This document shows positions 34,174 to 45,080 of a DNA stretch of 64,000 bases, piece by piece (position 1 is the first letter of the stretch; every line of letters begins with the position of its first letter). The DNA is taken from the NCBI GenBank assembly GCA_030435675.1, contig CM059623.1, forward strand, positions 9,326,012-9,390,011, written 5' to 3'. The DNA is from Steinernema hermaphroditum. Its lineage: Eukaryota; Nematoda; Chromadorea; Rhabditida; Steinernematidae. The position numbers were made by a program, and so were the translations under genes. The notes below the pieces were generated by a model. That model ran no database searches. It saw nothing but the letters and a program-made list of their open reading frames with translations, and was not told the DNA's origin.

Positions 34174-36646
34174 ATGTCGGCTTCAGTTCTTCTTTTGGCT
34201 CTTTCGGCTTTGGCACTCGGTGAGGCCTTCAGATGGAATATGGACTTATTGCGTCGATTTAGCCTATGGAAATGAGGAAGCAGTTTCCGGCAATCTGTGC
34301 ATGACTGTGGAGCCCTTCAAGAGCTCCAAAACGGACCCTTCGGCCTTCTTCGAATGCGCCCAACTGAGTGACGAGGAGATGCGGGACTACGGCCTCGCCG
34401 GAAAGGACCTCGGCATATGGACCCTCCGGGACTGTCCCACTGGGTTCGAATTCGACGAGTCGAAGCAGCGTTGCGCCGAGAAGAAAAAGCTGCGCAGGCA
34501 GCAATCCATGTGCTCCCGGGATCCGTGGTCCCAGGGATGTCCTCAGCCTTGCAACGGTTGGAAACCCAACCTCGCCTCTGCTGAACTGACCATTTCAGCC
34601 CAAAACGTGAATCCTCAACTCCGAGCTTCTTGCAACTGGCTCTCCGCCACACTCATGGCCGATCCCGCTAGCAGTCAGTACTTCCTGCAGTGTGCCCCTG
34701 CCACCAGTGGATGCGGGGAGTGGGTCCGCATGCCGTGTGGTCCTGGCACGGTCTTCAGCCCCGTCTCCCAAGTCTGCGTCCACCAGTCCGTCTCCCTGCA
34801 GACCTGCGGGGCCACGAGCACTCCCGTCTGTAGCTGTGCCCAAAGACCCCAGATCAGCTCTTGTCCCGGAACTCTCACCTGCCAACAGGTACATTCCACC
34901 CAGGCATGTCCACAGAGTATCTCTAAATCTAGAGCGTCTGCTGCCAGTCCGTCCAGCCTCCGATGATCGAGACCCAACCCGTACTGTGCATCGGAAGTGG
35001 CGCCCAGCCCGTCGCCTCCTGCAACTACCCATGTCCCTCCAATACCGTATGCCAGCCGAACATCGGCTGCTGCCCCACCTACAATCCTCTTCCTCCAGTC
35101 CCTGCACCGGCCCCACTGGTCCCCAACTACGGTGTCACCTGTCCCGGTATGTCACTAAAAACATGTCTATCCACATGGTGAACATTCCAGATGGATCTTC
35201 CGCCTACATGCAATGTGGCCCTATGAACCAGTGCCCTCAGAACATGGGCTGTTTCCAGGGCCACTGCTGCCCTATGCACTGTCCCTACGGCCAGAATCCC
35301 ACCGGATTCTGCATGGCCTCTGGATGCTCGAATGGCGGAAGCTGCCACCAACCCGCGGGATGTTGCTGCGCAGCCCCAGCCACTCCTCCTCCGGTCTGTC
35401 CCAGCGGAGTCCTAGCCACTCAGCGCTGCACGATCGGTGGACAGTGCCCTAACGGACAGGTGAGTCTAGGAATGTAGAAGAAGGGATCTCCGAGCGCCCT
35501 TTTAGGCCTGCGAGAATGGACTTTGCTGCCCTCTCCCCGTCTGCGCCAATCAACAAGTCGCCACCCAGCAGTGCGGAGTCGGCAACTCTTGTCCTCTCGG
35601 ATTCGTGTGCGAAGGTCGAGGATGCTGCCCCGAGCCCCTTCCCCTCTGTCCCAACGGCGTCCGCTCCGCCCTCAAGTGCCTCTCGGGGGCCGATTGCCCA
35701 GCGGGCTTCGGCTGCAACAACCAAGGAGGCTGCTGTCCCCTCTCCTATCAACCCGTCTGTCCCGTCAACCTGAACCCCGTGTGTCAGTGTTCCTCCTCGA
35801 ACGTCTGTCCCGCTGGAACCTCGTGCCACATGGGCACCTGCTGCTCCTCGGCCGTCGCCACCGTAGACCAGGTCCCTGGGGGCCAGTGCCAACTCAACAG
35901 TCAGTGCAACGGATTCGCCTCCTCGTGCGCCCAGTGCGTCCAGAACGTCTGCGTTTGCGTAAACGGCGCCCTTTCGAACGGCGCTTCCTGTCAACAGCTG
36001 AGTCCGGCCGTCGTTCAGCAGGCCAGAACCGGTTGTGACCAGTACGGATCGCCGTGTCGCTTCGTCATCAGCACCGCTCGCAGGAAGCCCCTCTTCGCCC
36101 CCATCGGAAACGCCACTGACGCTCCTTGTAAGTGCAGATTTGGCCTTATCCTTCCAACTCACGCCCCTTCCAGTGTGGTTCAACGTCGCCAAGAAGCGGA
36201 GCTGCATCACGAACTCGACGGCTCCGGGCTTCGACCCCGACAGCACGTGCTTGCCTAACGAGAAGTGCATCGACGGAGAGTGCAAAGCGTAAGAGAACGC
36301 GCCGAACAGCGAAATTAGCCTCTTGTTTAGGAAGCTGTGGCCAGGAGAGTACGGCTGCTCCCAGGACGTCGAATGTGCCTCGCGCTGTGCAAACACTTAC
36401 TGCGAGAGACGAACCGACAAGAACGTCGCCCAGTGCCAGTGCAAGAGTGGACTTCTCCTCTACGGACGATGCTGTAAGTGAGCACAAAAAAAAATCTGGA
36501 AACGATGGCTCTGTTTAGTCGACCAATGCCCGTCCGGATTCCACGAGAGCGGTGCCTTCTGCATGCACGACGACGAAGACGCCTTCTGGAAGGACGCCGA
36601 CGCCCAGGACAACCTGAAGCAACTTCTGAACAGAGGACAGTGCTGA
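34174..36646 (+). CDS. Secreted Cys-rich protein: two chitin-binding type-2-like domains plus EB modules
   Basis: Predicted extracellular matrix or cuticle-associated protein. The signal peptide (MSASVLLLALSALAL) is cut by the first intron (34220-34262 region). Two peritrophin-A/CBM14-like domains follow: one ends GIWTLRDCPTGFEFDESKQRC, the next holds DPASSQYFLQC and GEWVRMPC. After them come repeated EB-type units with CxxxxCxxxxxCxxxxCC patterns (for example CPLGFVCEGRGCC and CPAGFGCNNQGGCC), then a C-terminal Cys-rich part ending NRGQC. Introns start near 34562, 34890, 35151, 35461, 36128, 36290 and 36474. The 34562 one is 42 bp and in frame, so read-through is possible. AATAAA at 36739-36744. 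Total is roughly 700 aa. No partner is known; the neighbouring gene set fits a cuticle role. Confidence 0.82.
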
Positions 36647-36895
36647 GGCGGATGGGAAGAACGCCTGTTTGTACATTCGGAGAAATCGATTCTGCAGCAA
36701 AGAGTAAAAGTGTTTTAACTTTGTGTATTCGTGTGAAAAATAAAGTCAGCGCATTGTAAAACACTCAGATGCCTTCAATACGAGGTGAACGTCCTTTTCA
36801 CCATCTTTGCCTACCAGAAGTGCTCCCAGGTGGGTTTCCCTCATCTTTCTCTTCTTTCACAACTCCGATATCGCCACTCCGTGACTCAGAATTGT

Positions 36896-37412
36896 CTATG
36901 CGTAAGAGAATCTGTATCTGTTTTTCTCAACCATATCAAAACGAGTGATGACTGTGTCATTAGAATTGGAAGAGATAATCTTCATGTTTGATGAATAGGA
37001 GGGATTAGCCACCTGAAAAGCCACGAAAGGTTTTTCCGTAGAGCGATTCACTCACCTTGGTGTTGGCACGCCACCGGACGTGGAACAATTCGCACCAAGG
37101 AACGCGGCAGGGACGGTAGTTGTGCGAGTCCTCGCAGCAGAGGATGTGACTGACGACGGCGCCGAAAGTTGCGGCACATTTACGGCATCGACCCTCGCGG
37201 CGAAGTTGGCAGTCGTCGAAGTGGAGGAGGCTGTTCCGGACGGCGCGGCAGATCGTCGGGTTGTAGACGTCGCAGACCGCCTCTGGACAGTTCATCGCGT
37301 GGCTCAGCATGCGACTGTGTTCTTCGATGTTCGGAGGACGGTAGAGGAAGCTCTTCGGGTCTCTGCTGACGGTTCCCAAAATAATGTCAATACTAAATTT
37401 TGGGGAAGACAT
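36896..37412 (-). CDS. Small stand-alone TAZ zinc-finger protein
   Basis: TAZ domains are the zinc-binding helical bundles of CBP/p300 that bind activation domains of transcription factors. Exons 37056-37412 and 36896-37012 give 157 aa. Residues 30-115 hold the three HC-type zinc sites: HAMNCPEAVC, then CRAVRNSLLHFDDCQLRREG and CRKC, then HILCCEDSHNYRPCRVPWC. No HAT, KIX or bromodomain is present here, so this is not full-length CBP. The start ATG is uncertain: an acceptor-like aaatttag lies 13 bases inside it, so an upstream exon may exist. The gene is convergent with the EB-protein gene, 250 bp stop to stop. Confidence 0.72.
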
Positions 37413-38608
37413 CGTTTGGAATGAAGAGGGGGAGTAGTGTGCGGCGTTGTCGTGATGGTGATTCGACTAGCTGCTGTAGGAAGCTCTGGGCCGACCGGAA
37501 ACCGTAAAAGGGGCGTACATCTCCTTTTGAGTGCTCATCTTGTTGGTCATTTGTTGCCCTGACAACGATTTCCCAGAGAGTAGTTCGAGAACGAACGCAC
37601 CAGAAGTGTTTCGGCTTTGCAAATGGCTTTTCTATCCACTCTAACATGACAAATCTTGCGACATTAAAGACAAATTATGCCTTATCATCCATGTTCTGAG
37701 ATCTCACAAGGCGATAAAAGCAGTAACAAGGCCGTTCGTTCGTTAAGATCGTCCACAATGTTTTGCAATGTTTTAGTAATGTTGGCACCGAAATCAAAGG
37801 AAAACACAGAGACACAAGGATGTACTTCAGAAATTCGGCTAGTTGCTGGGTGTCGGCGCAACCGGTCGTCTTCCGGCCATTTTTCTTGCGCTGTCTATTC
37901 TCTACAACAGCAGTCTGCACAACACAAAATCAGTGGAACCTTCTAGAAGATCGTCTACAGTCTTGACAGAACCGCAAACGGCCGCTGCAAACGACCTGGG
38001 ACTTGTGTTCCACCTGCGGATCGGTCGTCTTGTGCCTCTGGTCGGTGAATAACGAGTAGCTATGGCGATGGCACACATCTCGATCGCAGAAACTGAAAGT
38101 GATCACTGAGTTCATTCGAAACCAGGAGGAAAGCCTTGTTTGATATTTGTATGCATATCGAAGATGCTTCTATTGTTTCACACATATGCGACCTTCAAAG
38201 GGGAGACTATGGTAGAATTCTTATGTTCCTTTTAAGAAGGTGAAGAGATGATACTTTCATCTCTTACCTGGAATGACATTTGTGACTCGGGGAAACATTC
38301 TCCTCAAAGTTCCATTTTGGAAGGCGATTTGTGTGACGCACTCGGAAATTTTCGCTTTTTTCACTGCAATTATGGCCGAACTCTAATCGGTGAGATTTCG
38401 TCACGTAACGAAGGGTTGTCAGGGCAACAGAACAGAACAGGCACCAGCCAATCAAATGTAAATATGACGAAAAAAAGAATGTTTATCAAGGGCCCCATTT
38501 TCAATGCACCAACCCAATAAAAACATACGCAAATAAATGCACAAAAGCGACGAAGACTACGGAGGATTCACGATTTCGCCCCGAGTCGCGGTAGTGAGGT
38601 GTGTCCCT
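37413..38608. other. Repeat-rich intergenic tract
   Basis: Contains direct repeat R1 (38012-38431). A fragment ttgccctgacaacg at about 37551 is the reverse complement of the end of R1, so more copies of that repeat family are scattered here. An 84-codon minus frame (37393-37647) could be an upstream TAZ exon, but no join was found. Confidence 0.4.
38012..38431. repeat. Direct repeat R1, left of MFSD8-like copy A
   Basis: Two blocks match the R2 repeat at 40485-41596 in the same orientation: 38012-38130 (ctgcgg.tcggtcgtct through gaaaccaggaggaaag) and 38270-38431 (gaatgacatttgtg.ctcggg through gtcagggcaacag). Identity is about 85-90% by eye. Family unknown. Confidence 0.7.
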
Positions 38609-38630
38609 CAGTATGCAGCACCTAAGTCGC

Positions 38631-40338
38631 TCAGAGTTTGGGATTCATTCTCTTGTAGTAGAAGACCCAGAGGAAGAGGAGAACGGCCACGAAGATCATT
38701 TGGATGATCCAGTTGGGCTGAGGTCCGTAGTTCGCGAAGAGGAACCTAGAACATTCTTGTAGACAAGATCTTCTTCTCGAGAGGCCTACGAGAGGATGAT
38801 GGGACCGCCGACTTTGGAGATAGAGCAGGCGGACTGGGTGAGGCCCTGACTCCTTCCCTGCTTTCCAGGTCCCAACAGCTTCGTCAGGATGATCTTGGTG
38901 GAGTTCCCGTAGAGGGGCAGCATGATGCCGTTGAGGAAGATGTAGCCTCCGAAGTAGAGATACTCGCTGATGGGGGCGATGGAGGAGCACCACGAGAGGT
39001 ATTGGCTATCTGAGGGGAGAGTGAGACCTGGAATATCCCTCGTGCCTACCTGTTTCGGGGTTGAGCTTTGCACAGTGGGGAAGAGTACCGCTCATGAAGG
39101 GCCAAGGCATGGTGACTATGTGGTAGGCGAGAGTCAGGGCCAGGGCTGCGATAGTCAGGAGACGGTCGGAGATTCTGGAAGCCAGGGTCACGGGTCAGAC
39201 ACCACATGAGAAACATACCGTTTGGTGATGTTTGTGAAGGCGCAGAGGAAGAAGACGGCGACGACGAGGAGAGAAGTGAGGAGGGACATGTTGGAGTTCA
39301 CCTTGAGGGCGTCCATTTCCGAGTAGTCGAACATGATCTCGGAGTAGAGCAGGCCGATACTGGAAAGGCGATTTGGAAAAGGGGTCCGAACCACTACAGT
39401 ACCTCTTGAAGTTGGCGTTGATGAAGAGACGCTGGACTCGGGAGACGACGCACACGGTGATGGCAAGCTTGTCCAGGGTGCTGATGCCCTCATCACCGCC
39501 CTTCTCGGCGTCGACGTTCTCCTTCTTCGCCGCCGGCTTCACGTCCTTCTCGTCCAACGCGGCAATCACTAGGAACATGCTGGAAATGTCTCTTAGTTCC
39601 GGGTTGACAATCAGGGAACAGACCACAGGACGTTGGTCAGAATGCCCATGATGGCGTTGACGTTGTTCACGTCGATCTCCAACCCAAAGAAGTCGTAGTT
39701 TCCCGTGATCAAGTAGTTGATGAACACTTGCATGCCTGAAGCGAAGAGTAAGCTTGTTCCAGGGGCCTAGACCTACTTGGACCCATGGCGACGCCGATGG
39801 CCATCCCACCGTTCACAGTGGAGATCACTTTCTTTCTGTCGGCGGTGGTGCTGATACAAGAGGCGAAGGAAAAGCAAATCGCTCTGTTGGCTGAAGACCG
39901 ATTGGCTGAGCTTTTCGCGTAGCCCTTGACTCACCTGTTCCAGCGCCAACGAGGAATCTGGACGCAACGGCCACGGCGAGCCTGAGCAGCGGGAAGGGCA
40001 TCAGCTTGGCAAAGAGGTACATCGAGTTCCCGACGAGGGAGATGACGAACGAGAAGATGAGACCCTTCAGGACTCCCTTTGTGCGGTCGGAGTACCATCC
40101 GAGCAGCGGTGAGGAAATCGCCTCTCCGACTCCCATCACGGCGAAGGAGATGCCGACCATGGAGGCGGATACGGTAGCATCGAGCTGAAGAGCGGTTGAA
40201 GGAGGGTGGAGAAGGGAGGCTCACCTGTCGGAGATAAGGCCACAAAGACCAGAAGGAAAATCCGAACTGGAGTTTGTCGAGGATGGAGAGGAATCCGATG
40301 AGGTACACATTGCGCCACTCGGTGTGCTCGGCGGCCAT
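38631..40338 (-). CDS. MFS transporter, MFSD8/CLN7-like, copy A
   Basis: Twelve-helix carrier, probably of the lysosomal MFSD8 group; transported solute unknown. Nine short-intron exons on the minus strand. The start MAAEHTEWRNVYLIGFLSIL leads into FWSLWPYL (TM1), then ISSPLLGWYSDRTKGVLKG, the MFS loop 2-3 signature. A charged cytoplasmic loop (EKDVKPAAKKENVDAEKGG) sits mid-protein, and the end is FYYKRMNPKL. The frame is intact. Relative to copy B it lacks four residues in the Lys-rich loop and has Ser for Gly at one exon junction. It lies between direct repeats R1 and R2. Confidence 0.87.
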
Positions 40339-40376
40339 TGCGTCTGCTGCTGATGACCGGAGGTGGCCGTAGTCCG

Positions 40377-40383
40377 CTTTTAA
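40377..40383 (-). promoter_or_regulatory. TATA-like box of MFSD8-like copy A
   Basis: TTAAAAG on the minus strand about 40 bp before the ATG, the spacing seen at other genes here. The same motif is at 46860-46866 in copy B, so the duplication carried the core promoter. Confidence 0.45.
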
Positions 40384-40572
40384 GGGACCGAACTGTGTCC
40401 TTGATGACTGACTGACGACGAATGACGACAGTCAAAACAGCACCGTTGCACACAACCGGGGGCTTTTTGTGGGCTTTGTATACTACCTGCGGGTCGGTCG
40501 TCTCTGGTCGGTGAATAACGAGTAGCTATGGCGATGACACACATCTCGTTCGCAAAAACTGAAAGCGATCAC

Positions 40573-41346
40573 TGACAAGGGAACCTCGCGAAGTGATACG
40601 CGCCGATCGGGCTGCGGTGTGGTGGAACGGATAGAGGGTGGGCTGGGGAGTCGAACGCACATAAACTCCGCGGCCCGAAATTAGGGCACGTACCCAAAAC
40701 ATGGCCACGAAGTTGAAAAAATTCACGACACTCGACACTAGTACGACTGCAATGCCCATCGTAACGGGTGTATCGGTGGTCGAGTCGTAGTGGTCTCGGA
40801 CGCCAATGTTTGAGTGGTCGGGTTCGAACCCCTGAGGGTCTAAACTTTTTTATTTATCTTCAATCTACCTCTCTTATCCGTTTTGTGCGTTACTCTGATT
40901 ATTTTTGCGAGAGTCTAACTCCCCGAATAAAGGAAAAAAGATCAATTCCTTTAGAACCGGTTGAACCAATTGAAGAACACGAGCTTCTGATCAACTATTT
41001 CGCAAACACTTTTCAAGTACATCGTATATCAGAAACATTAAATGTGAACAACATTACATATGTGAGTTGAAAGAACAATGGTATGGTCAATACGAAAGAG
41101 TTCACAACAATGAGCGCATTTGAAATCCACCGGATGCCCACAATGACACAATGAACCGAATTCAGAAAAATTGAAACAAAAACTGTCAGGAGTCAAACTT
41201 GATCAGAAGTTCGTGTTCTTCAATTGATTCAAGGAATTGATCTTTTTTCCTTTATTCGGGGAGCTAGACTGTCGCAAAAATAATCAGAGTAACGCACAAA
41301 ACGGATAAGAGAGGTAGATTGAAGATAAATAAAGGTTCCCTTGTGA
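40573..41346. mobile_element. Insertion with CAAGGGAACCT ends and 3-bp TGA duplication
   Basis: The element 40576-41343 begins CAAGGGAACCT and ends AGGTTCCCTTG, an 11-bp perfect inverted repeat, flanked by TGA at 40573-40575 and 41344-41346. Inside, 40850-40995 and 41199-41332 are long inverted arms (about 135-145 bp), so the transcript or strand could fold back. The empty site is visible in R1. No transposase. Superfamily is unclear: a 3-bp duplication fits PIF/Harbinger, but the target is not TWA. Confidence 0.65.
40786..40850 (+). other. tRNA-like RNA polymerase III promoter segment (SINE-like)
   Basis: TGGTCGAGTCGT fits the A box at 10 of 12 positions, and GGTTCGAACCC fits the B box (GGTTCGANNCC) fully about 40 bp later. 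The acceptor and T stems do not pair well, so this is not a functional tRNA but may be a tRNA-derived SINE head inside the insertion element. Confidence 0.35.
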
Positions 41347-41596
41347 GCTGATTTGAAACCAGGAGGAAAGTTTTAAAATCCCAAAGAATTCTTTTGAAAA
41401 CTTTTGCGCAACTCTTTTGTTTGGTGTGTTAGAATGACATTTGTGGCTCGGGGAAACATTCTCCTCAAAGTTCCATTTCAGAAGCCGATGAAATGTGACG
41501 CACTCGGCAATCTTCGCTTTTTTGACTGCAATTATGGTCGAACTTTCGTCGAAATTTCGTCACCTAACGATTCTCGTTGCGTTGTCAGGGCAACAG

Positions 41597-44500
41597 ATCT
41601 TTGGGTGATCGCTTCGATGGCTGATAGATGGTGGTGGGTTCAGACTCTATTCCGCTTTGTCATCTCACACAGCCCTCTTATAACGAACATAAACACGAAC
41701 GCGACTGCGCGCGATCTTGCGCTTTTTAGACGCCAAGGGCCAAGCATCCCTGCCGGTGGCAGGTCACCTACGGTGCTCGGACATTTGCGCTATTTACATT
41801 TGCGCCACTTTTATGGTCTCACCGCGAAGAGATTTTACGAATACCTTAAATTTTCAACGGAGATCATGCAAACATGTTGTGTTCAGATTTCTAGGCGCAT
41901 GTCACTGAGGTTTCGGCAAGCGAAGCGAGTGTTTGCTTATGTCCTAATGCCTTCCTAATGCCGTCCAATATGCCTTTTTTCTTTAAGATTGTGGGCGATG
42001 GCCTAATGACCTAACATCCAGGCTTGGCTTTGGCTCATACCTATTGATTTTATGCGTACCCTAAGGGAGAGCCCTGTAGTCTCGACAACTTAGCACATTG
42101 TGCAGAAATTATATGACCCTTTTCCTGTCATGTCTTGACAGTCAGAAGAATTTTAAGAAGTCAATTACGAAGTAACACGAAATTCAATATTAAGAATTTG
42201 ATACGAATTTTATAAACTCAAACTCATGGATATAAACCTAAAGGTCCTTACTTGTGAGACACAGGCTGCGTCTCAAATTTTCGTTTGTGATTTTTAAGTT
42301 TAATCATATGTGTCCTGCTGAAATGCAAGCGGCGCGCAGATCGCGCATCAGTCGCCCACCGTACACAGACAAAAGCATTTGGAGTGCGATTCAAGGCTGA
42401 TCAGTCGTGAGCGATTCTTTCTGTGTCACATTTTTTAGAGACATGAATCGTAACTCACATGGTGAGACACAGAAAGTATCGAACACAGCTCACGAGTTGC
42501 CGTACCTGCTCCAGTTATCTTTATTGCGTTCTGTTCTCGAGTGATGCACGACTCCTGCGTGCAGTTTGAATTTCAGCGAGCTACAGAGAAGTTGTGTTCG
42601 AAAATCGAAAGCACAAATTTGAGACACAGCTTCTGTCACACAAGTATGGTGCGGCCTTGAAACACAGTAATATCCGACAACCAATAAGTGTTCCATAAGT
42701 TCTGTAACGCCTCAAAATGATCATATCTCGCCGAAAATTCAACGGATTCGGAGCGAAAATTGGTATACCTATGAAAGAGAACCAGGAGAACAATAACCTA
42801 TAACGATCGTTCGAAAGCGTTACTTTTAATGGAAAAAAGGGTTCGAGAAGTTTCCTTACATTCTTTCTCGTGGCCACGAGCAGTTCGTTGACCGAGCCAC
42901 ACCTTGACGGATTTCGAAGGAAAGTGGCTGCTTTTGAGTTCAGCAGATCGAGGAGAACCTGTTTCACGGAACACTCACTCGTTGTGCTGATTTGAGAATG
43001 GTTTGATCGAAAAAATCTGCTTATTCGTGAAAAGCGGTAGACGGATTCCTCTGCTCGTGGCCACGATGAAGAATTTTAAGAAACTTCTCAAAGCCTTTTT
43101 TTCGCTGAAAGTGGCGATTTCGAACAATTGTTGTAGATTATCCGTTGAATTTTCGGCGAGATATGATCATTTTGAGGCGTTACAGAACTTATGGAACACC
43201 CTGTATATTTTTCTGTCTCGCTATTTTCTCCCGTTTGTTGTGGCTGTAACTTTTTGTGGTGTGGTGGGTTTGGGCTAGTGTCCTTCGGGTAATAACTTTA
43301 AGAATCTAAAATTTTGGGCCGAAATTGTTGTAAGAGCCCGAGATAGGCCCCATTTTATGGTTTTTGCATAAAAATTCGATATAAATTCGTAGAAAAATAT
43401 TCCAGTGATATGCTTGGTATCGTTTTGAAGAGCGAAAAATTTTGAGAAATGCAATTTCCTCGATTTTGGTAAAAAAAATTACAGAAAAAGATAAAAAATA
43501 TTTTTGATATTTCCGACTGAAAACTTGCGGCCGTTAATAACTCTTCAGGGTTTTCGAAAATTTGGAATGTTTTGGCATCATCCGAAAGCTGAATAAATTC
43601 TACACATCGTGGTCGTGGCGGATTTTGAAATTTTTTTTATTTTGAAAAAGGATTTTTTCGCCTTAGATCTCGAGAAATTAACAAAACAAATTGAAAATTT
43701 GGCTCAACTGTGATCGAAATCGAAATATGGGGCCGGTGGGTCTCGATACGATTCGCCTGTGGGGGCAGGGGGAGTTGTGAGGCGAGCGAAGCGAACCCTG
43801 TAGAGGAGGTTCTTTTGTTTCCTTACACCTTTTTCGAAACTTCCACAACACAAAAGTTAAACTGTCGCGCAGCTTCGCATATCTCTAGTCGGACTAACCA
43901 AACTTTTCGTGGTGAGACAAGAAAAGTGGCGCAAATATCCTAGTACCCCTGCGGTTGACGAACCGGCAGAGGTAGACGATCGGGAGGAGTCGGCAGCGCG
44001 CGTGAGCAACTTGGACGTTTTGGAAACGCCGGAATGCAATCGGGATTCGGTAGTCATCGTGGACACGAGTCTCTTTAAGATCTTCACAAACTGTTGGGAA
44101 ACGAAATTGCAGTCGAAGTTGAGATATGATCAGCGAACCTTTCGAAGATCCATGGACGTCTCTTTTCAATACTACTCTTCAGCGTTGCAGAAACTCCAGA
44201 TCGGAGAGGCAGTCAGCGAAATCATCGGAAGAGGAGCGTCTCGTGCAAATTCCTCTTTTTTTGCACCGTTTTTGCACACAAACGGAACTATTTTTCGGTG
44301 ACGCTTTTACTTCCGTGATGATCACAAGAATCTCTCTACGTGTCGCAGTGACGAACAGTCGAGAGAACCCGACTTTGGGAGGAGATCGCAAACCGGTGGG
44401 CGCCTCACCTTTCCCGATTTCGCTTTCGGTTGGTCTTTGAGTGTGCCGTTCGTCTGACGGTAAACCCTGTGGCAGTAGTAAGTTGTGAAGTCGTGACAAT

Positions 44501-45080
44501 CACAAAGACAAACGACAAAAGAACAAAATGGAAATTGACTCTGAACTGAAAGTACTGCCGGAGAACACAAGCGGACAAATGGTTGCAGCTCTGTAAACAG
44601 AATGCAAATGAATGAATGTCAAACAAAGCGCACCGTCGAACTTCGTTATGCACTTGCCTTTTGCAATGTATGTTGATATGCTGAGGTGATCGTGGAACTG
44701 AACGGGATGCGACGACAGAATGTTTATAGAAAATAGGGGGGTCCCGAGACAGAGATCATCTTGTAAAAGGCTCTACCACTTGATGGAAGCTTTTCTATAC
44801 AAGGCATCTTTGGTGTTAAATGTTTCATGAAGCAGGTTGTGCCGAAAAGAAGCGATTCTTGAGATAGTCACCACGGATATATACCACTAGCCCCCATTCA
44901 GAACCTTTCTCTTTGGAGACTTAAATGTTTGAAAATGGAAAGCAGTAATGCCGGCCATCGAAATGCGAACATGAGTGAACCCATCATTGCTACTGCTGGC
45001 GCCCTCCCATGAACACTTGAAGATCTGCAGTGAAAGGCCGTCGTTCTGAGATTTTAATGACAACAACAGATCATGTTCTA
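41597..45080. other. Gene-poor repeat tract
   Basis: Mostly AT-rich, with the inverted-repeat element at 42688-43199. Region 43300-43700 is low complexity, with poly-A/T runs. A plus-strand frame at 43909-44301 (130 codons; includes SVVIVDTSLFKIFTNC) has protein-like composition and might be a transposon-derived remnant, but I cannot name it (about 0.2). No RNA gene seen. Confidence 0.4.
42688..43199. repeat. Fold-back inverted-repeat element (about 512 bp)
   Basis: Left end GTGTTCCATAAGTTCTGTAA and right end CTTATGGAACAC are reverse complements. The match runs about 60 bp (gatcatatctcgccgaaaat and its complement), and further inner blocks around tcgtggccacga also pair. This is a MITE-like structure without a coding region. 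Target duplication was not resolved. Confidence 0.7.

Larger units (their letters stand above)
38609..40401. repeat. Segmental duplication unit, copy A (1793 bp)
   Basis: Nearly identical to 45081-46884 in direct orientation. The match begins about 22 bp beyond the stop and ends 63 bp upstream of the ATG. The copies differ by a 12-bp in-frame indel (copy A lacks it), a 1-bp intron indel and scattered substitutions; introns are kept in both. Confidence 0.93.
40485..41596. repeat. Direct repeat R2, right of copy A, carrying a nested insertion
   Basis: Matches R1 at both ends (40485-40575 and 41347-41596) but is interrupted by the 768-bp element at 40576-41343. R1 shows what the site looked like without it. 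Confidence 0.7.

Noticed and set aside
35449..36396. 315-codon minus-strand frame
   Set aside because: Antisense shadow of the EB-module gene; no domain.
43909..44301. 130-codon plus-strand frame as a host gene
   Set aside because: Protein-like composition but no family match, no splice context, and a repeat-rich setting; more likely a transposon remnant or chance.
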